From Halichondria panicea (Eukaryota; Porifera; Demospongiae; Suberitida; Halichondriidae): a stretch of 64,000 nt of DNA. The position numbers were made by a program, and so were the translations under genes. Shown one piece after another: positions 33,901 through 44,415 of this stretch. The stretch's first letter is position 1. Every line of letters begins with the position of its first letter. The notes under the pieces were generated by a model that worked only from the letters and a program-made list of their open reading frames with translations, did no database searches and had not been told where the DNA came from. The DNA is taken from NCBI RefSeq assembly GCF_963675165.1, contig NC_087392.1:4671442-4735441 (forward strand), read 5' to 3'.

Positions 33901-36727
33901 GGTCGTCCCCTGTGAGGATGTTACCCACGGCTCGTAGGGCAGGGGCTAACACTTTCTTATCAGGGAAGAACAACAGCTCCACCAGACGTCGACATAAACC
34001 ACCATCCACTATACGCTGGATACGATCGTTAGGACCATCACCTGAGGAGGGAGGGAAGTACTGAAGCCTGTCTCTACTGTGGTCTCCCTATAAGCAGGCC
34101 ACCCTCTATCAGAGGAGGTACGACATGCGTGCCTCGACCTAGCAATTAGCCTCCCACGCTCAACGTTATTGCACAGGCTTAATTGCTCAATCGAGGCACG
34201 CACTCATCCTCTGGCCCTCTATAAAGCGAGGTAATGGTCTCCATAGCAATGTGTTTGGGCCTGTGTTAGTAGGCCACCTCTTATTACAGCCCACTGTGTC
34301 TGCCGGATGGTGACTCACAGTACAAGTATTGACTAGATCAAAGGCCACACAGCTGTCAGGAATGCTCTATATTAGATCACTACTTCCTGTTTCAAGCCAT
34401 TAAAGAAAAGGTGGTAATTGCTCGAGGTTACTGCTCACCAATGAACGCGACAGACCAAGCGCAGTTACAGAGAACCTCCATATCCTCAGAGTGGAGTAGT
34501 TTAGCCAGCACTGGAATGGACAGTTGCACCTGTCATGTGTGTGGGTGGAGGGGATACAGGTTACAGTATGCAATCAGAGGAGGTACGACATGCAGGAGCA
34601 ATAATCTATTTATAGACTTGATTAGCTGACAAAGCATTATTAAACCTAGGCCTACACATGAACGGGATGAAACTACAGCTCTCAGCCTAATTGCTCCTGC
34701 ATGTCATACCTCCTCTGGTATTATAATACAATACACAGCATCAAAATGGTCGTTCTTTTAATGGTATAATGCAAGCCTTAATTATACACTGTCTATTGTG
34801 GCCACCCTCTATAAATACAGCCAGGTTAATGACCTACACATGTATGATAAAAAAAACATGTGTTTGGACCTGTAGCAGGCCACCCGCCATTGTTGGACTA
34901 CCCATGCAAGGGATGAAATCACCAACTCTAATCAATAGATCATCGGCCAGTTGCTGTTTCCCATGGAAACTGACCACCCACTGCACTACAAAGCTAACCA
35001 TACAATGAAAATGAAAACCACTATTCTGTAACACAGAACAACAACATTTTCAACTTACATGTAGGACAAAAACTGGCCTTTGGTAACAAAGCTACATGTA
35101 CATGTACCGTATAGCGGGTAATTTTCGTCGATGCAAATTTACATATGAACCACCGAGTTTAATATTTCATATTCTAAATATTCGTACAGCTCAGAATGGT
35201 GACGTAGGACTTGTTGCCAATAATATTTGGACTAATGCTCTAAATCTGAAAATTTGGACCATATCCGCTTTTTGGACCATTTGAACCATAACCCGGTATT
35301 ATGGTATGTACGGAGAGTCCACTTACTGCCCCTAGGTCCGGTGGTGGACTCTTCCCCCGACAAAGGTTAGAGAGAGTCCAAGTGGCGTTTCTCATCACAG
35401 CCACCTTGAGGGTAGGGTCTTGTAGTAATAACAGAAGAGGCTCCATTATACCAAATGATAGAGTGATGTCTCTGTACTCAGCACTGTCTCCAGCTATGTT
35501 GCCTAGTGCCCATACAGCCTGAGAGGGGGGGGGAGAGAGGTTTTGATGAGCCATAACTCAAGTTTGGTTGACCCAATTTCAATCATTTGGTGATTTCCTG
35601 AAAGCTAAGAACGAGTTCGTTCAAATGATAATATTATGCTCAGTTACATAATTTTTTGGATCGTGCCCAATAATTATTACACTTCCCCTCGTCTATATAG
35701 CCCATGGTTTTTGTCAAAACGGCCCTAAGCTCAATATACAGTGTAAGCTTTCAGAAAATCGAAGTTACGTTATGGCCATGAGGTCCTCCATGCATGCATA
35801 GTGCGTGCGTATAACTAAAACAGCTACATGCATGTACAGTTTTACTTTAGCCATGAAGTCATGACCATAGACTATTACGACTTGTTTAACACACACACAC
35901 ATGCACAAACGCACACACCTGTTCCCGTATGTAGTCGTGCTGTGAGAGGAGCAGCTGCACAAGAGGTGGGATGGCTCCGGCCTCAATGACCGTACGTGTT
36001 TGTAGGGTGGAGCCAGATGAAATGTTTGTGATGACCCAGGCAGCCTCAAACTGTAGGAGGGGGGAAGTGTGTTATGCACTGATCACCCTATAAGCAGAGC
36101 ACCCTCTATAATACAGCCAGGTTATAATGGGTCTCAAAGTCTCCATAGCATGTGTTTGGACCTGTGCTAGCTGACTACCTCTTTATTATGCCTCGAGGCA
36201 TAGGCCCATCATGGTAAAGCTGACTGTGTTAATACAGACTCTGTTGGTCTGACTAAGTATCAACAAGTCTCACTGTAACACACACACACCTGTAGAAACG
36301 GACTGGTTGAACAGTGGAGAAACTCTACAAACTTTGGGAGACAGCCCAACCTAATGACCTCCTCAATCGGTGGATTGTCTGCAATAGAAACAGCAACAAT
36401 ACGAGGTAATGGACACAGTACACCATGGCAACTATGTAGCTAGCTACTAGTTTAGATAACAATATCTATATATAAAAACGAAGCTTGCCCTAAAGCAAAG
36501 AGCAAATTTAGCAAAAATCGGCTGAAATTAAACAATTCTTCACTATTATAGCAATAGTAGAGGTATAATACTGCACACACACAACCCCACACCCCTCCCC
36601 CCACACACACACACGTTCGTGACTCACTCAACTGTGAGAGTATGTGTCTAAACCTCCGCACTGCTGCCAGCTGCTCCTGAGGGTCCACACTGAACAGAGC
36701 CTTACAGAGCATGTCCAGGGGTGTGTC
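30913..36727 (-). CDS. Importin alpha (karyopherin alpha), 5'-truncated copy 1
   Basis: Nuclear import adaptor that binds nuclear localisation signals through ARM repeats. Ten exons: 36628-36727, 36290-36378, 35919-36050, 35327-35518, 34439-34529, 33890-34041, 32695-32820, 32297-32427, 31420-31589, 30913-31109; 1380 bp including stop. The sequence runs from [20 protein letters not shown] through the WxxxN-type ARM helices ([35 protein letters not shown]) to the typical tail [20 protein letters not shown] and a GGFQF end. The N-terminal importin-beta-binding (IBB) domain and the start codon are missing. The duplication junction lies 250 bp upstream of the first remaining exon and no IBB exon was found between. 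This copy has no promoter of its own and can only be expressed as part of the chimera or from an unknown start. Confidence 0.93.
33663..33812. repeat. Dispersed repeat R2 member in importin intron, copy 1
   Basis: Carries 'cactgtattgtggtcaccc', 'cagccaggtttatg', 'agtctccatgg' and 'acagccactgttggtctacc'. Lies in the intron between exons 32695-32820 and 33890-34041. Confidence 0.65.
34062..34320. repeat. R2 member carrying a nested MITE, importin intron, copy 1
   Basis: R2 begins with 'ctgtctctactgtggtctccc' and ends 'attacagcccactgtgtctg'. The MITE 34110-34214 interrupts it exactly at CCCTCTAT, which is duplicated. Confidence 0.75.
34110..34214. mobile_element. 105-bp MITE with CAGAGGAGG ends
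   Basis: Starts CAGAGGAGGTACGACATGCG and ends CATCCTCTGG. Inner inverted parts are GTGCCTCGA and TCGAGGCAC. It is flanked by the 8-bp duplication CCCTCTAT (34102-34109 and 34215-34222). Related to the elements at 25355-25490 and 34575-34717. Confidence 0.82.
34575..34717. mobile_element. 143-bp MITE with CAGAGGAGGTACGACATG ends
   Basis: Inverted repeats CAGAGGAGGTACGACATGCA and the near-perfect inverse, extended by GGAGCAAT / ATTGCTCC. No clear target duplication was found. Lies in the importin intron between exons 34439-34529 and 35327-35518. Confidence 0.75.
34785..34920. repeat. Dispersed repeat R2 member, importin intron, copy 1
   Basis: Contains 'actgtctattgtggccaccc', 'atacagccaggttaatg', 'acatgtgtttggacctgt' and 'ttgttggactacccatg'. 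Degenerate in the centre. Confidence 0.6.
36072..36270. repeat. Dispersed repeat R2 member, importin intron, copy 1
   Basis: Contains 'cactgatcaccctataagcag', 'atacagccaggttataatgg', 'ctccatagcatgtgtttggac' and, after a short interruption, 'tctgttggtctgac'. Confidence 0.6.
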
Positions 36728-36980
36728 CTATAGCGGAGAATAGGACATGGTTCTTGATGTAATTGATTGATGAATACTGTACTAGTTGAGGTTGTTGTTA
36801 TATGAATACTGCACTAATGGGTGTACGATAACCAGGTGAACATAGAATTAATTACACCGCAAAAAACATTCAATTCAAGTTACTAGGTTGGCCATGAAAG
36901 CATATTTAAACAAGCAAGAGAGAGAGAGAGAGCCATGTCACAATGCACATTGCATTCTACGTTACAGTTCAGAGGTAGGG

Positions 36981-37153
36981 GGGAATTGAACTAATTAATT
37001 CTGACTAACCTCACAAGAGCCACCATTCTCACAAGGGCTGCTATCACACGGCTTTATTTCAGTTTGACAACCACTGGTGATGAAAAACAATTGCTAAAAT
37101 TAACCCTAACCCGGCGTGCTCCTCTGCAAACTAATCAATGTAACCCTAACCCT
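36981..37153. other. Duplication junction with templated fragments and telomere-like stretches
   Basis: Between the end of copy 1 and the start of copy 2 are, in order: 36981-37075, the inverse of 23090-23184 (Delta exon 12 and intron); 37072-37101, equal to 27188-27217 in direct orientation, sharing CACT with the previous piece; 37101-37112, TAACCCTAACCC; 37112-37143, the inverse of 29197-29228 (calponin B exon 2); 37141-37153, TAACCCTAACCCT; then copy 2 starts at TGATTCAT (37153 = 771). One to four shared bases join most of the pieces. Confidence 0.93.
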
Positions 37154-38649
37154 GATTCATTTTGCAACCCTTTGTAATGCCTATTCAATATTGCGTTTAA
37201 AATATAGATACTGTGCTTAGTAAATTTACCGGTTTCTTTTTTAAAGGTTTTTTCTTGTTTTTCTTTGCTGCCTTTGCCTCTCGTGTGGCCAGCTCTCTCA
37301 CAGGATCAAACTCCCCAGCCTTGTACACAAACGCCACAAACCAGTGGGCCCTGCATGAAACACATACACACGAAAATATCAACTTAAATAAGGCTTTTTG
37401 CCGTCATGGGACTTTACTACTGTAATTGACATGTAAGATAAAACGTTAGTACACTCTACCTGTCACAAACTGGCAGCACAATGTACTCCTTGTCAAACAA
37501 GTCCACTCGTCTAGTCCACGTCTTGACACGGTTATGCTGTCTCTCGGGGGTCCTGTGTGGTGTGGTGTGTGTGGTGTGTGGGTGTGGGTGGAAGGGGGGG
37601 CAATTATAACTATGGGAGGGGTGATAAGAATACATCAGTGAATTTTAAAGGATTGAACTTTAAGTTCTAATATTAAGCCTCGTCTTGCAACATTTACAGT
37701 GGCATTGGGGTACACACTGCTATGACTCACTGGAGACACTTGAGTTCTTTGTTGTCTCTGGAGGCATCCTTTAGTCGAGTGTGGAAGAAGGAGCTAAAGA
37801 TGTGCACTTTGGACCGCAGCCTCTCAGCCAACCGCTCATACCACATGTACCTGGATGGGAGGAGGAGTTAGGCTCATTTGCAAGCATTTTTCACTAGCAA
37901 GGAACACATTGTGTAATACAGTGGAGCCCCTCTTAATGGCCACCTCTGAATAAAGGTCAACTGTGATTTAAAGGCCAGGTCTCACATAAACAGTCTGTGT
38001 ACAAAACAACCCCTCAACAAAGGCCATGCACACCTCTGTGATAATGGCTGAAACTTAATTCCCTAAAGATTTCCATTATACATGTATCTATGAGTACGTA
38101 AACAATACAGTAGCAGTGTACACGTGCGTGCGTGCGTACCTGAGGTAGAAGTCCACGACCTTATCGTTGATGTATTCCCCCGGGGCGAGTGTGTCCACAT
38201 CGTGAGTGGAGACCTCTATGTTGACCTTGCTACCAGCTGGCACATTGTACGCCAGCAGTCTGTGTCATAGGTTAAGAGTGAGACACCAGTAATATGATAC
38301 AATAAGAGCAAATCAGTCACAATACTGGATAACTGGACACCAGTACTACTAGACACATACTAATTGCTTTTTGGTACAGCGAAAGTAGCTTGCCAAATTG
38401 TTCGTTATCCGAAAAATGCACACGACTACATGTACATGTATATATATTTATAGTCCCTGTCAATTGTCAAAATTGTCAGATATAAAATCTGCCAATTTTG
38501 ATAATTGACAGTGGAACCTGTGGAACCAATCGGCAGTGGAACCTAATAATGCTTTAAGGGCAACGTAAAGTGTGAATATCGTAAATTTTTTTTTATAGAA
38601 TGGTTGATCTCTCTCAAAGGTTTTGCATACACAAATCAGTTATACATGC

Positions 38650-39001
38650 AGGTCCACCCCACCCCCAACATTGGTAGGGAGGTACCATACCCTCACCTGA
38701 CACCCATCCCACTCATCTGACACCCACCTAACATTGGTAGGAAGGTACCCACACCCACACCCACCCTCACCTGACATTGGTAGGAAGGTACCCACACCCC
38801 ACACCCACCCTCACCTAACATTGGTAGGAAGGTACCCACACCCACACCCACCCTCACCTAACATTGGTAGGAAGGTACCCACACCCCACACCCACCCTCA
38901 CCTAACATTGGTAGGAAGGTACCCACACCCACACCCCACACCCACCCTCACCTAACATTGGTAGGAAGGTACCCACACCCACACCCCACACCCACCCTCA
39001 C
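38650..39001. repeat. Minisatellite built on a SENP splice donor, copy 2
   Basis: Six units of the same 40-57-bp repeat as at 2270-2664, one unit fewer, again touching the left edge of its exon (39002-39134). Confidence 0.9.
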
Positions 39002-39947
39002 CTGACATTGGGCTTGTTGTGTACAACAATAGACTCCACTAGAGTGATGGGAGAGGAGGGGTCCATCCTCACAGGGGCTTTCCTGCTCCTCTGAGATCTA
39101 CGCACATTCAAACTAGGCACAAGTGATTTGACATCTGAAGGGGAGAGACAAGATGTACATGTAGTATACTTGTGTTGTATTTTCAATGTGCACATAGATG
39201 CTTCCTATGTATAGGTTATCAGTACAATCCATGGGTAAGCTCCTTTAATCAACACAGTGCTAACAGGTAAGCCCCTCCAATCATCAATAATTATTGTGCT
39301 AATATTAAGTCAACAGCACTAATGAGTAAGCCCCTGTGATTAAGACCCCACCATCGTTGGAGAGTGGTCTGCCGTGACTCCTGGATGGTTTTAATGGCTT
39401 GATATCATTCAGCAGTTTCTTTGCCTCAACAGTGCTGTACAAGAGGGGGGGGGGGCATGATGATATCATCTCAATATTTAGGTGAAATGTAATACCCTAG
39501 ATTTTGATCCACGGACACATTCATCTTGGTTAGGAACTGCAGTGAAGAGAAACAACGTTTAATAGCTAGTTCATATCTTCAACAAACCTTACTTCAGACA
39601 TTAAGCTACATGTAATACCGAGTATCACTATTAGCTGTTTCGACTAACCACAAACTTGTATCTAAGCAGACCATTGGAAAAGTAATTCTGAGAGCTGAGA
39701 GCTATTGTCAATGAATGCATGACCATCTCACATTACATTTACTTACCTCTATAATAGAGCTGATCAGATGTGGTAATGGCCTCTCCTCCAGTCTGAGCAT
39801 GATGCACTGTTCAGAGATGTTACTGCTTAAAGGGTTGAAGAAGTCAGAGTCCAGGTGGTACTTCTTGGAGAGGGTCTCCGCTATTTTCTTAGCCTCTGGT
39901 GACTTTACATTGATGTAGACGATATAAGGCTCTTCCCCAAGGTGAAG

Positions 39948-40024
<77 letters not shown>

Positions 40025-40050
40025 TGTGTGTGTACGTGTGTGTGTGCGTT
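39948..40050. repeat. TG/CA microsatellite in SENP intron, copy 2
   Basis: Pure (TG)n with two ACG interruptions, about three dinucleotides longer than its copy 1 counterpart. Confidence 0.92.
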
Positions 40051-41256
40051 GTGATTCAAATAGTGTTAGTACCTGCCAAACAAAGCACGCAGGAAGGGAA
40101 ACTTGAACAGTCTCTGTCCGGCCCTCATAGTCCAGCTTCATACACAGTACGTCATTTCTCAGCTGCACAGTTGACCAATTATTATACGTGAGCAAAAGGC
40201 TAAGCTTATACCAACATGTATCATACACTGTAGTAGTACAACGTACACATACAATGTACATGTACGCACACATGCATGTACATGTAGGTCCCCTTCTACT
40301 ACAATCGGCTCTGTAACTAGAGGTCTGATGACGGTCCAAATTCTACGATTCTTAAAGCTTAGAATGAGTTTGTTCAAATGGTATGTTCAAATCTCTAATT
40401 TGGAATGGGCTACAATTTCCTACTTCGGAAAAAGACCACAGACTAGTACTTTGTCAACACAGACTCATTGATTTTAAAACATCATCTGAAAGGCCTCTTT
40501 CTAAACTTTCACAAAAAATAACGTTTTTGAACCAACGGAACTAAAGTTATGGCCGTTCAAAGATGCTCTATTCAACACTATAATATTATGCAGTAAACAT
40601 GTGTTGCTGAATGTACGTATTGCACAAAGTTCTTGGTTCACATACATGTGCGTAAAATTCGCCCACAAAACCTCCCTATACATGTAAATTTCAAAAAACC
40701 CTCCCACAAAACAAACTGTCAAGAAACCTCCATTCTCCATAAATACTGATTTCTCTTACCTCAACGTGCAGCACTTTGTCGAGCTCTAGTCGACCTATCT
40801 GCACACACTGCACTGACAGAGGGAGGGACTCCTCATCATCCACATCGACAGAGCATGGTGAAGGCAGGGGGCGCTTCAGTTTGAGGGGCTGAGTTTGTGG
40901 AGTGGGAGTGGGAGTGTGTGTGTGTGTGGAGTGGGAGTGGGTGTGGATGGGGTGGTGGTGTGTGAAGTGGGTGTGGGGTAGTGGTGGGTGTGCGGTGTGT
41001 GTGTAGTAAAGACGTGGCCCTAACACAGGTAGCTATGGAGAGACTTTGGGGCTGGCTGTATAAAGGGTGGCCTGCTGACCAGGTTTCACTATAATAATGT
41101 ACATGTACCAGATTGCACTACAATACAGCAACACACCTTCTTTATTCCATAGGTGGCCATGACTTGGTTGGCACTGTTACCACGTACAGAGCTCATCCTG
41201 GAGGAACCAGTACCCCACGCTCGAGACCTAAACTGTGAGAACAGCTGATTGGAGGG

Positions 41257-41258
<2 letters not shown>

Positions 41259-41292
<34 letters not shown>

Positions 41293-41334
41293 GCGTGTGC
41301 ATGTGTGTGTGTGTGCATGTGTGTGTGTGTGTGA
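41259..41334. repeat. TG-rich microsatellite in SENP intron, copy 2
   Basis: (TG)n with CG and CA interruptions. The flank 'ggtacattcggtcagagagg' of copy 1 is deleted here. Confidence 0.85.
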
Positions 41335-44068
41335 GGGGCGCAGGCTACAAACATAGTACAATGGTGTTTCTAAGCACAAAGGACATAACGTTCACGAATC
41401 ACTATAGCTACACTTCTTCTTGTTTTTCTTGCCTCCACTAAAGAAGAGTAGCCAATTGGGCCACGTGGTAAATGTAGTTATTACACATCAGTTTGCAAAC
41501 TAAAATTACTAAAAAGCTCCAAAAATGTTTTTTTTGGCTTTAACACTAGTTAAATGACACAAACAGATTCGGGGATCGACTCACTGCCATTACTGCTATA
41601 GAAGCTGCCTGGGGTTGCCGCTGACTGTGTTGGTCTCTTTAGAGGACGCCTGGCCAAATCAGAGGGAAGCTCAGCTGCTCTTGAGGTAGTCAATGGTTTC
41701 TGCACGTGCAGGTGTAAAAGTAATTGCAAATAACGTATACATGAGTTGCTAGACAGATTGTACATGTATATTTTAAATTGAAGAAGTTACACAGGCCAAA
41801 ATGGTGTGCATACTACTACAATGTACTGTACTAAACACCACACACACACACACACACATACCCCACAGCCCACACTCACCCCACACACTCACACACACCC
41901 ACACTCACCCCACACCCCACACACTCACACACTCACCCCACACCCCACACACTCACACACACCCCACGCCCCACACCCATACTCACACACACAGGCTTAC
42001 CCTGGTCCCTGCTGCTGAACTAGTGGAAGTCCTTGCAACCTTCTCATCATCCACTTCAAAACTGAACTCGACTTTTGATAAAACAGGAGAGTCTGTAATG
42101 GACAGAATATCCCTAGCTTTTCCCGTACTGGGGAGTGCATGGGTCGTCGCCATTGCTAATTGCTCTTTAGATAGAAACGTGGGAGTGACTTGAATACTAC
42201 ACTTCCCTTTGGAGGCCGCTTGACTCTTGGCAAATACATTTCTATGAGTGCTGGAAGCATTTGTCGAATCTGCTGTAGATGTAGGCTTTTCCGAGCAAGT
42301 TTTGAGAACTGAATTAGTTGTGGATAAAAGTTTATTAAACTTGTCAGTATTGTCATTGGTGTTCTTGGGGGGTGCTTTTGGAGGGAGGAAGCGATTTGGC
42401 AAAGGTGACTTGAAATTTGAGCTAGTCGTTGCTTTAACATCATTATCATCATCATCATCTGAATGAATAGTTACTACGTCATTAGTCGCAGCTTTATCGG
42501 TAGTTTTGTCTTTAGGCAATACTTGCTTTTTATCAACAGGGCGTTTAAAAATCTCGCCCGCATCTACCTCTTCAGAAGAAGTATTTGAAGCAATGTCATC
42601 ATCCCTATCTGGTGAAATACTAGCCCACGATTTTCTCGAATCACGAACACAGTCAGAATTGGGTTTGGTATCAAAACTGGAATTGGGATCTTCTAGTCCT
42701 ATGCAGGTGTCATTCCAAAGCATGCTTTTTTGAGAGTCAAAATTTGTAATTTGAGTAGTTTCAGTTGGTGATTCTGAACGTATTGGATTGGTTCTAAATG
42801 GTCTTTTCTTCTTCGGAGCAGGTAAAGAACTTTCCATGGAGTTAGAAATTTTGTTCTTTGTATAAGGCGTTTTCGCTAGTGTAAGAAAATCAGGAATAGT
42901 AGAGCCAGTTTTTGAAGTTGTAGTAGTTCTTGATTTCATAGACTTGGCTCTGTTTATTACATCTACAACATTTGATTTAGGGGGCATGGGTTGAATTCCA
43001 ACATTGGTAGTTTCGTTAGACTGATCGTGGCCGAAAGTTAGATCGTGCAATTTCTTTTTGGGTATCTTGAAACTACTACTTTTATACTCCTAGAAATGCA
43101 AGTTATAATATTCATGAAATTAATTTATTAGAGAAATGGTAATTGCCAAGAGTAATATTATATACATTATTAACGTACTCCTGGAGTTTTGTGCTGGTCG
43201 TACATTGTTCCACTGCTTATCCTTGCACCTGGAAAATAGGAACCATTTCTAATCATGAACTTAGAGTTTTTCTACTATAGTATTCATGCAAGAAAGCAAA
43301 TGGGCAAAAGTAGGCTTAACTAAAGTGGTGTACAGTGGAACCCTCTTAATGACCACTCCCCCAACTACGATATCAGCTAGAGCTACGCTATCAGCTCTTC
43401 TATACTTTGAATTGAGAGGATTCAATTGGAAAGAGAGCTTTCAAATGGTGTCATCAATGGGAGATGAATTAATGTGCCAATTTCGGGTATATATACATAG
43501 CCCATGGTCCAAGGCCAAAAAAATGCCAATGGCAACACATCATTTGAAAGATTTCTTTTAGCAAAATCATAAAATGGATCGATCCTAAAGTTATGGTTAC
43601 TGAAAGATGCTCAACTAAACAGTTTGTGTACAAAACAACAAAGGCCACCTCCGTATAACCAACTCCTGGTATAACTTTGTTTCCCAAAGGTGTCCATTAA
43701 CATTAACAGAATTGTGTATATAGTTTACACAAGGAGCTACCATGATCACTTTGATCTGGTTCGTCATCCTCAATGACTGTTACTTCATGGCCAGGAGTAG
43801 ACCGGGAGGGTGGGGTTTTCAGACCTCGGTCAAAGTCATCAATAATGGCCGCCCTCTTATCTACATGGGAAAGGGGAGGTTACATAGCGACAGGAATGGG
43901 GAGGTTACATAGCGACAGGAATGGAGAGGTAATACGTAGCGACAGGAATGGGGAGGTTACATAGTGACAGGGAATGGTGTCATGGTACATGGTGTAGCTA
44001 CCTCTGTTGTCTGGATTAGAGTGTGGCCTATACTGCTGCTTTCTTTTCCTACTGTGTGTGAATTCCAT

Positions 44069-44415
44069 TGCGACCGTAGCCAGTCTACATCTTTAGTAGA
44101 GGGTGGTCATTGTACTTTGAGACTGTGTAGGTCAGCAAGACAGCTGAATCAGCAATAACTTTTGTCTAGGTTCAGAGGGCAGATACCACCAAAAGTTTCA
44201 GTCTCGGGTCCAGGCCGCGATTCCAGAGAAGTTTTTTTGCTGTTCTCCTAGATCCTGCTGTCCGTCCAAGGCCGGCTGAAGGGCCAAGGCTACACATCAT
44301 GAGCTATCTAGTACTAAGGTGAGGAAGATGCAGACATATGTGTATTACTTGAATGAGCTACTGTACCCTGTAGTTTCAAGTGTACGTGGCTATAAAAGCA
44401 TTGAGTCTAAAATAA
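44069..44415. promoter_or_regulatory. Head-to-head intergenic region, SENP / ULK4-like, copy 2
   Basis: Counterpart of 7752-8100. It would drive both the ULK4-like gene and the predicted SENP-importin chimera. One 2-bp deletion relative to copy 1 lies upstream of the start codon and does not affect the reading frame. Confidence 0.5.

Larger units (their letters stand above)
30913..44068 (-). other. Predicted chimeric gene: SENP N-terminal part joined to importin alpha ARM repeats
   Basis: On the minus strand the truncated copy 2 SENP (start 44068, last exon 37230-37350) is followed 502 bp downstream by the first remaining exon of copy 1 importin alpha (36628-36727). The SENP donor (AAACCG then GTAAAT) and the importin acceptor (CTATAG then GAC) are both phase 0. 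The SENP exons total 2694 bp (898 codons) and the importin exons 1380 bp (459 codons plus stop), so the spliced frame stays open for about 1,357 residues. The product would contain the SENP N-terminal region and the first half of the protease domain with His but without Asp and Cys, so no protease activity. ARM repeats without the IBB autoinhibitory domain would follow. Neither truncated gene has another way to end or begin. Expression is inferred, not shown. Confidence 0.6.
37230..44068 (-). pseudogene. SENP6/7-like protease, copy 2, 3'-truncated by the junction
   Basis: Sixteen exons remain: 44002-44068, 43741-43860, 43179-43228, 42001-43089, 41585-41699, 41137-41258, 40760-40888, 40073-40162, 39747-39947, 39496-39536, 39352-39434, 39002-39134, 38140-38259, 37731-37850, 37460-37552, 37230-37350. 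The reading frame is intact throughout and differs from copy 1 by few residues. The last exon encodes the catalytic His segment (AHWFVAFVYKAGEFDP). Everything downstream, including the loop exons seen at 120-649 in copy 1 and the Asp/Cys part of the active site, is gone, so it cannot be a SUMO protease by itself. Because the promoter and donor sites are whole, it is better viewed as the 5' half of the chimera than as a dead gene. Confidence 0.85.

Noticed and set aside
37101-37153. Telomeric repeats as evidence of a chromosome end
   Set aside because: Only two stretches of 12-13 bp, with unique sequence continuing on both sides. They are junction filler, not a telomere.
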